IMG/VR virus record: IMGVR_UViG_3300013094_000272
Location: 1 to 24,555 of that record
Strand: one strand, 5' to 3'
Origin: a virus
DNA length: 24,555 bases
Positions within the stretch are counted from its first letter, which is position 1. The number at the start of each line of letters is the position of its first letter. Positions 22,301 to 24,555 of the stretch are shown here, in pieces. Both the position numbers and the translations under genes were made by a program. The notes under the pieces are model-generated. The model was not told where the DNA came from. It ran no database searches and saw only the letters and a program-made list of their open reading frames with translations.

Positions 22301-23498
22301 TATGTTTATTCGTCCTTCAGCTACGGGTGCATTGACTGCAATTGAAGCGGCAGCTCCAGCATTTGTTAGCTTAGAAACAGCACTCCAAAGACAACCAAAA
22401 GAAATACAAGAGAATGAACAGCTAAGAAATAAATTCATAGCTCAGTATAAAGAAAGACAACGCAACGCTCAATATATGATTGGCGGATTAATGGGTGCGG
22501 GCATGGCGGTCTATTTCATGGCGGCTATGATGGCTCCTGACGATGAGTGGAGGCGTAACGCAGTCAAGTCTGACAATATGCAACAATGGACTCGCTTTGC
22601 ACGCTTCCATTTCCCTGGCACAGATATCGTATTCCAAGTTCCTTGGGGCTTTGGATTAGGCGCATTCGCTGCAGCAGGTGCTCAAATTGCCGCAACATTG
22701 TCCGGCGCTCAGCCTGTAGGAGACATGTTAGCTAATATATTCTTACAGATTTCACTTGATTCATTTATACCTATTCCAGTATCTAAGATGCCTCCAACTG
22801 AGATGCCTCTTGAATTCTTGTTAGACTCCATAGCGCCAAGCGTAGCGCGTCCGTTATTAGAATTTGCTTTGAATAAAAATGGATTAGGACAAAGCATATA
22901 CAACGATCAAAACCGTAGGTTTGGTGATGCGTTTACAGGCGGAGACAAAACACCTGAGATATATAAAACAATATCTCGTGAACTAGCCATACATTCAGGT
23001 GGCGGCATTGACTGGGGTCCAAATACTTTATACTTCTTAGCTAATAGCTATCTAGATGGCGTGGCTCGTGTAGGCGAGTTTGGTTACGGCGCATTTAATC
23101 TTACGCAAGGTAGAAAAGACTTTAATCCTAAAAATGATTTACCTCTTTTTGGTTCATTCTTTGGCGCTAAATCTAACGTAGATTCAAGAGAGTTTGGTAA
23201 AGTTGAAAAACAAATACTGGAAATGGAAGGTAAGCTTAAAGAATTTAAAGCTGCTTCACCGCAAGGGTACATGAACTATATGGAAAAAAATCCTCTTGCC
23301 GAAGTAATTGTAGATTCTTATAATAAAGAACTTAATCATAATCTTAATCCTTTAAGACAGATGGCTAAATTAACGCGTAATAATCCAGACATGAATCCAA
23401 GAGATCGTGATGCGCAAGTTAAAGCTCTTACTGAACAAGAGAATATAATTAAACATAACCTAGTAGAAATGTTTAAAGCTTACGGGGTCAAACCCTAA
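16395..23498 (+). CDS. Giant polyvalent virion protein with zincin motif and LPD38-like region
   Basis: A 2367-residue protein, the largest here. In order: an N-terminal motif (DYLGAIKDGYTESEINDYLA); a hydrophobic glycine zipper (about 157-196); a helical segment (353-405, AKETGGEEIQTIAERLGANL); two similar helical hairpins (about 517-558 and 630-665) parted by a Gly/Thr/Pro linker (561-618); a coiled coil (about 720-860); two copies of a WxRLxxxAKDxYL module (868-887 and 952-971); a zincin-type motif HEIVH (1142-1146) with a possible third ligand Glu1199 (YEFVAYAMTS); a long helical part; and an LPD38-like region (about 1750-2235, FQFAPLNFTRDALTNAFFIG, with hydrophobic segments near 2026-2047 and 2085-2105). 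Such proteins are carried in the virion and thought to enter the host with the DNA. Here that role is inferred. The stop overlaps the converging gene. Confidence 0.75.
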   Translation: MAFDYLGAIKDGYTESEINDYLAGKHNFDINAARKDGVDERSIRQHLMSKSSAPKVEEPKEQKGPKVLDENDTSSDFLRGLGNTPGSIEETYGAAKALTGLAAKKLGADQFGQEVIKSGLEHMESGKARQTVKRTDDFEEAWHKGIGAVVTDWLPYQMGAGVGNLAEAGAFSLIGAGVGAATGAGVGAVPGAIAGALSRKLAERGIEAAAKEVLEKTIAEEVAKGATKEVAKDAGKAAAKAFTEAQGKKILTEQALASTYKSAAARELGTTAGQIAQAGMHGAGEVMGRVLDEADKNGTDINDINLGRVLPAALVHAVGDYINERVGLGALKIGEGASKSLVTEILKRIAVTGAKETGGEEIQTIAERLGANLSLTDAEAISDYVNTAAASFGMSVIPSSVGGYRAQASAKQNVINAGKTQEQNSDIQQDSQADKDATKELKSTLLPEHLNILKPAVDDKGNPLAEMSDATAEGLKNVNSTANLSIDQVAAANPNAPTEFQEDKNNPLKKGEVNLGLEDLNKKLDDLNARTSFRDTKHEENVKKQIERLTAKRDYLQGVSNAEQPNGPPSGTSTGVAGTTDQGQPAAGTTGPDTDGVVSTGQNAGVPNAGTITKPPTVKKPKSAEPSVKLQSKINRLSDQIDELRDAGIPDTNSRLAKLVTDRDKLKGKQQFTNTDDGLFAHRNVSDILDEDPDARLYATPPKDNSPVFKYDATKSMAENTKAAMELQQTYERQQEKERLEALNESRLTPEEIAKRERDIEDQYPLVRALYEENQKQVAAEQKDHNNKHAEISDRFSQAEKEHAALSNELLDIQDQVESLEENEPDNKQAIAELKEKENEARRKEEEALDKLLEVENELKEHGPEHGLLPDWNRLKGAAKDVYLNNLTTGKKSAEEHRAEHRKAARALFEYINETSGRHNGYRQQKLTPDQKRMVNNYEDNREDAHRIFGVIFPRWDRLSKEAKDAYLKSIIDHSGKDYDQAFYALGVQLINEKKNLTDSQRQAEFDNINRYKRAAAAISEKNQAEYEKLREKVARSTSPITPYVAQKSAVSKGIVGMIKDNNINGVLKSLKEEPLGGESALDVTPRMNKLIAGLLGNLQLMTQIKFAKEGELPNDVLGKYDPKTDTIIYQKDGLTKSTILHEIVHAGTVKIIHLVKSGQTALLSAQQILGVKRLEEIMNQTKEILGDSYPKAYKNLYEFVAYAMTSKTFQDELHNYAPSIYHNELFASELGTKPTERVESIAGSMWTAFTKAVAKVLGVTKGNIGKSSRANYLLEVSSAFEQILSVPQPGMDISETLHATKQPATPKIVTKGISKNSILDDNNAAYTEKNPVPKTLAQKILHNFSYEGMKNIATNFVNERYEAKVLQDQWDAVDRIVRDTQKNFNNFYDYLTTSGSEARNYFVKYLSDASNEADVAVADFANSLGISVDVARERLHKIAEMFGEKERRHIKWLLFVPLSTKNVLNNGTLNPAERRVQLIGDRSKGIPGIVDQVALTPSQQKQIRAELEMLAKNYADPAGYGGIYKNQSINENADEYNAVGLSVHDVAAREKEYNHPDNATMKQGAEKVFAAMKKITDATKELNKISGFWSFPVSNITGIYDYQRYLPFKGLPKHTEEDMALDPNMRGKGREFQEIVQQAKGRTSVADDPILQAMVDSVKAAGRAGRANLTQSLKNALPFHKDLNPQGTGIIKGEIKKHIPYAERETVDLKQFKGGRNILHYNKDGSIDVLAIQEGKILDAVRRTYSETNPMVDLANRITGFFGKQHTRYNFQFAPLNFTRDALTNAFFIGAKYGPAAAAGFVKEMTNQIVVHNGMPKAMEIAFLHERGDAVSQKKLDNYSNKKHPSYDPYKAAMIEYINKGGKTTHLHGFTLKSQLDELSKEVGRSGIVRSKEQFEKLIDTWTDMFEFASRAAAYKILKDKAYQKAIKENNSEEVANQIAIAKAVAETKNLANFEQVGKYGKALGAVYMFIRPSATGALTAIEAAAPAFVSLETALQRQPKEIQENEQLRNKFIAQYKERQRNAQYMIGGLMGAGMAVYFMAAMMAPDDEWRRNAVKSDNMQQWTRFARFHFPGTDIVFQVPWGFGLGAFAAAGAQIAATLSGAQPVGDMLANIFLQISLDSFIPIPVSKMPPTEMPLEFLLDSIAPSVARPLLEFALNKNGLGQSIYNDQNRRFGDAFTGGDKTPEIYKTISRELAIHSGGGIDWGPNTLYFLANSYLDGVARVGEFGYGAFNLTQGRKDFNPKNDLPLFGSFFGAKSNVDSREFGKVEKQILEMEGKLKEFKAASPQGYMNYMEKNPLAEVIVDSYNKELNHNLNPLRQMAKLTRNNPDMNPRDRDAQVKALTEQENIIKHNLVEMFKAYGVKP
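18064..18069 (+). promoter_or_regulatory. Internal Shine-Dalgarno sequence for an overlapping gene
   Basis: AAGGAG stands six bases before ATG 18076, an ideal spacing. It is deep inside the giant gene, where no start is needed for the main frame. Confidence 0.7.
18076..18249 (+). CDS. Probable overlapping gene inside the giant gene (57 residues)
   Basis: A shifted frame reads a 57-residue acidic, amphipathic protein: MLSSLTDRQVELALEWQAQP, then KDSPPQELPDLTQMEWFLLG and RMLECLMLERSQNPLQ. It has a perfect AAGGAG site at 18064-18069 and two well-formed helices joined by a Pro-rich turn. In the main frame the same bases encode a Gly/Thr/Pro/Ala-rich linker, and the segment is 97/174 G+C (about 56%) against visibly AT-rich surroundings. 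This is what is expected when the inner frame is the constrained one. The pattern LTDxxVExxLEWxxQP...LxxLxxxEW resembles small proteins I recall in aquatic phages, but no function is known to me. There is no membrane segment. Confidence 0.66.
   Translation: MLSSLTDRQVELALEWQAQPIKDSPPQELPDLTQMEWFLLGRMLECLMLERSQNPLQ
18996..19302 (+). repeat. Duplicated helical module in the giant protein
   Basis: LLPDWNRLKGAAKDVYLNNL (residues 868-887) and IFPRWDRLSKEAKDAYLKSI (952-971) match at the Trp, Arg-Leu, Ala-Lys-Asp and Tyr-Leu positions with a period of 84 residues. Each copy is followed by an Ala-rich helix ending near INE. The DNA copies are diverged, so the duplication is old. Confidence 0.65.
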
Positions 23499-23689
23499 TG
23501 AATGCGCCAAGTACGTACGCCTATACATCCATCTTTAGTTGAAACGTAGGACTTCACACGTATCTTGGCGCGTTTCGCTCCGCAGTCAAGTGCATAGATC
23601 ATCTCAGCAAGACGCAAAGTGGGGATAAAGAAACTATCCCCGATCTCCATGCCCTGAAATGGAAAGATCCACTCTGGTTCAATTATCAT
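23495..23689 (-). CDS. Small conserved phage protein (64 residues), minus strand
   Basis: A 64-residue protein read leftward from ATG at 23689-23687. It opens MIIEPEWIFPFQGMEIGDSF with a FIPTL turn, has a helix (AEMIYALDCGAKRAKIRV), and ends with a beta-type GCIGVRTWRIH. The FPFxGMxxGDSFF pattern recurs in small phage proteins near replication genes; the function is unknown to me. The start overlaps the stop of the upstream primase/helicase-like gene by 11 bases, so the two are probably co-expressed. The TAG stop (23497-23495) shares bases with the stop of the giant gene on the other strand. Confidence 0.68.
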   Translation of the reverse strand: MIIEPEWIFPFQGMEIGDSFFIPTLRLAEMIYALDCGAKRAKIRVKSYVSTKDGCIGVRTWRIH

Positions 23690-24555
23690 TTTTTACCCAA
23701 TCATCAGGCACTTTAGTTCTAAACCAATATAGATAAGCAGAGTCAACGCTTATGGCGTTCTTCCACCCAGTAGTTAGTCTGCCTTTCTTATCGTCAATTA
23801 ATATACCGTTAGCTTTCATGTCGCCTTCAAATTCACCAGGACCTACCTTGCGTGTCTTTAAAAACTCTTTGAACTCAGTCTTAGATACTTGAACTAAACC
23901 CTCTTCACTTACGATGCGTGCTACTATCTTGCCTCTAGGTTCCATAGTTACCTTGCCTTCTTTCAGTACAAGTATGTTGCCCATGTTAAGGTTAATGAAG
24001 TCGCCAAGTAAAGATGGATAGTCTGCACGATTAACTTTGACAATCTTATTCCTGATATTGATCATCTCACCTATGACTCTCTCATATATTTTCTCAAGTT
24101 CAAAGTCAGTAATTTCATTCTCATTAGAAATAGCTCCTGAACCAAATGTAGCACCTATTAAGTTCTTGTAGAAACGGTACTCAGTCTGTCCACCAAAGTC
24201 ACTTAAGAATTTATCCTCCCACTTGGCGATGTGGTCAAAGATATAGTTGTCGCCCCGCATAAGAAGTTGCTTAACGTACATTGGTCCTGCATGACCATAG
24301 TTATATCTGAACGCATCAAAGATATATTCACCAAGTTTAGTTTGCTCATTGTCTTCCAGTAACTTAGGTTTCTTAACTTCAAACTCAACAAGCCTAGCCG
24401 CCTCGCCTGTCGGGATAAACTTAGCTGCCATCAGCTTTTCATACAACGCATGGTTTGTGGTAAACATTGCAATTAGAGACGCAGACATTTCATAATCACG
24501 CTCAGCGTTAACAGATGCTTGCATCCTGATCTTTGCTTTACCATGTGACAAGCCG
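23679..24555 (-). CDS. C-terminal part of a DUF927-like primase/helicase (partial, runs off the window)
   Basis: About 290 residues are visible. The frame is open to the window edge: the first apparent start is TTG at 24551, but codon GGC precedes it and the reading GLSHGKAKIRMQASVNAERD suits the middle of a protein, so the gene is cut at its 5' end. The stretch IAMFTTNHALYEKLMA and the later NYGHAGPMYVKQLL, YPSLLGDFINLNMGNILVL and LTTGWKNAI resemble the part after the ATPase core of DUF927-type phage replication proteins, where a G(K/R)xKxRMQAS strand follows the Walker region. The Walker motifs would lie beyond 24555. Role in genome replication is inferred. It marks a change of strand and module. 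Confidence 0.62.
   Translation of the reverse strand, partial: GLSHGKAKIRMQASVNAERDYEMSASLIAMFTTNHALYEKLMAAKFIPTGEAARLVEFEVKKPKLLEDNEQTKLGEYIFDAFRYNYGHAGPMYVKQLLMRGDNYIFDHIAKWEDKFLSDFGGQTEYRFYKNLIGATFGSGAISNENEITDFELEKIYERVIGEMINIRNKIVKVNRADYPSLLGDFINLNMGNILVLKEGKVTMEPRGKIVARIVSEEGLVQVSKTEFKEFLKTRKVGPGEFEGDMKANGILIDDKKGRLTTGWKNAISVDSAYLYWFRTKVPDDWVKNDN

Noticed and set aside
16395-23498. Giant protein as a virion RNA polymerase (N4-like) or DarB-like methyltransferase/helicase
   Set aside because: No polymerase, methyltransferase or Walker motifs could be read in it; only zincin and LPD38-like patterns are visible.
23504-23571. Inverted repeat GCGCCAAG ... CTTGGCGC near the converging gene ends
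   Set aside because: Arms of only eight bases with a 52-base loop inside a coding sequence and no T-tract; not convincing as a terminator.
1-24555. tRNA genes, CRISPR arrays, insertion sequences, integrase or att sites
   Set aside because: None seen; the window is almost wholly protein coding, and the longest non-coding gap is about ten bases.

Overview
The window is a piece of a tailed double-stranded DNA bacteriophage genome (Caudoviricetes), most likely a short-tailed podovirus-type phage of a Gram-negative, probably aquatic, bacterium. The evidence is almost gap-free packing of same-strand genes with TAATG, ATGA and GTGA overlaps, a run of virion and tail-fibre genes, a lysis cassette with a nested inner/outer-membrane spanin pair (which implies a host outer membrane), and a 2367-residue virion-type protein of the 'large polyvalent protein' class. 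No host genes, integrase, tRNA, CRISPR array or insertion sequence was seen. The composition is AT-leaning. The host cannot be named from the sequence; resemblance to uncultured freshwater and marine phages is recalled from family knowledge and was not searched.

Layout. Positions 1-46 are probably the last codons of an upstream virion gene. Two small basic or polar proteins (56-603) precede a tail adaptor-like protein (600-1574). A receptor-binding/tail-decoration block follows (1574-5965): two small beta-rich proteins, a fibre with a self-cleaving S74 chaperone, a glycine-rich adhesin-like protein, a small conserved protein, a small cupin, a protein with an exact 20-residue repeat, and a fibre with a trimer-type C-terminus. 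The lysis block (5976-8395) holds a coiled-coil protein with one membrane anchor, a 49-residue membrane protein, a 57-residue Cys-rich lipoprotein, a two-segment holin candidate, the i-spanin Rz with Rz1 nested in another frame, and a GH19-type endolysin. The second virion block (8405-23498) holds a tail-nozzle-like protein, another tail protein, a second cupin, an Ala/Gly-rich protein with a conserved C-terminus, a GNAT-fold protein, a Gln/Ala-rich core/ejection-type protein and the giant protein. From 23495 to the window end, genes run on the minus strand and appear to begin the replication module: a 64-residue protein and the C-terminal part of a DUF927-like primase/helicase cut by the window edge.

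How they work together. The plus-strand genes look like one late transcription unit that makes tail connector parts, adhesion proteins, the lysis machinery and internal proteins likely to be ejected with the DNA. The giant protein carries a glycine zipper, coiled coils, a duplicated helical module, a zincin-type HEIVH motif and a C-terminal LPD38-like hydrophobic region, which suits a protein that acts in the cell envelope or cytoplasm at infection.

The most notable find is an apparent overlapping gene at 18076-18249, read in another frame inside the giant gene. It has a perfect Shine-Dalgarno sequence, a GC content of about 56% (97 of 174 bases), and lies exactly where the giant protein collapses into a Gly/Thr/Pro/Ala linker. 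Other points for a second look are a fibre-like protein with eight copies of a strict 20-residue repeat, a short Cys-rich lipoprotein in the lysis block, and a gene at 5976 whose real N-terminus seems to start at a rare ATT codon or to be disturbed at a T-tract.
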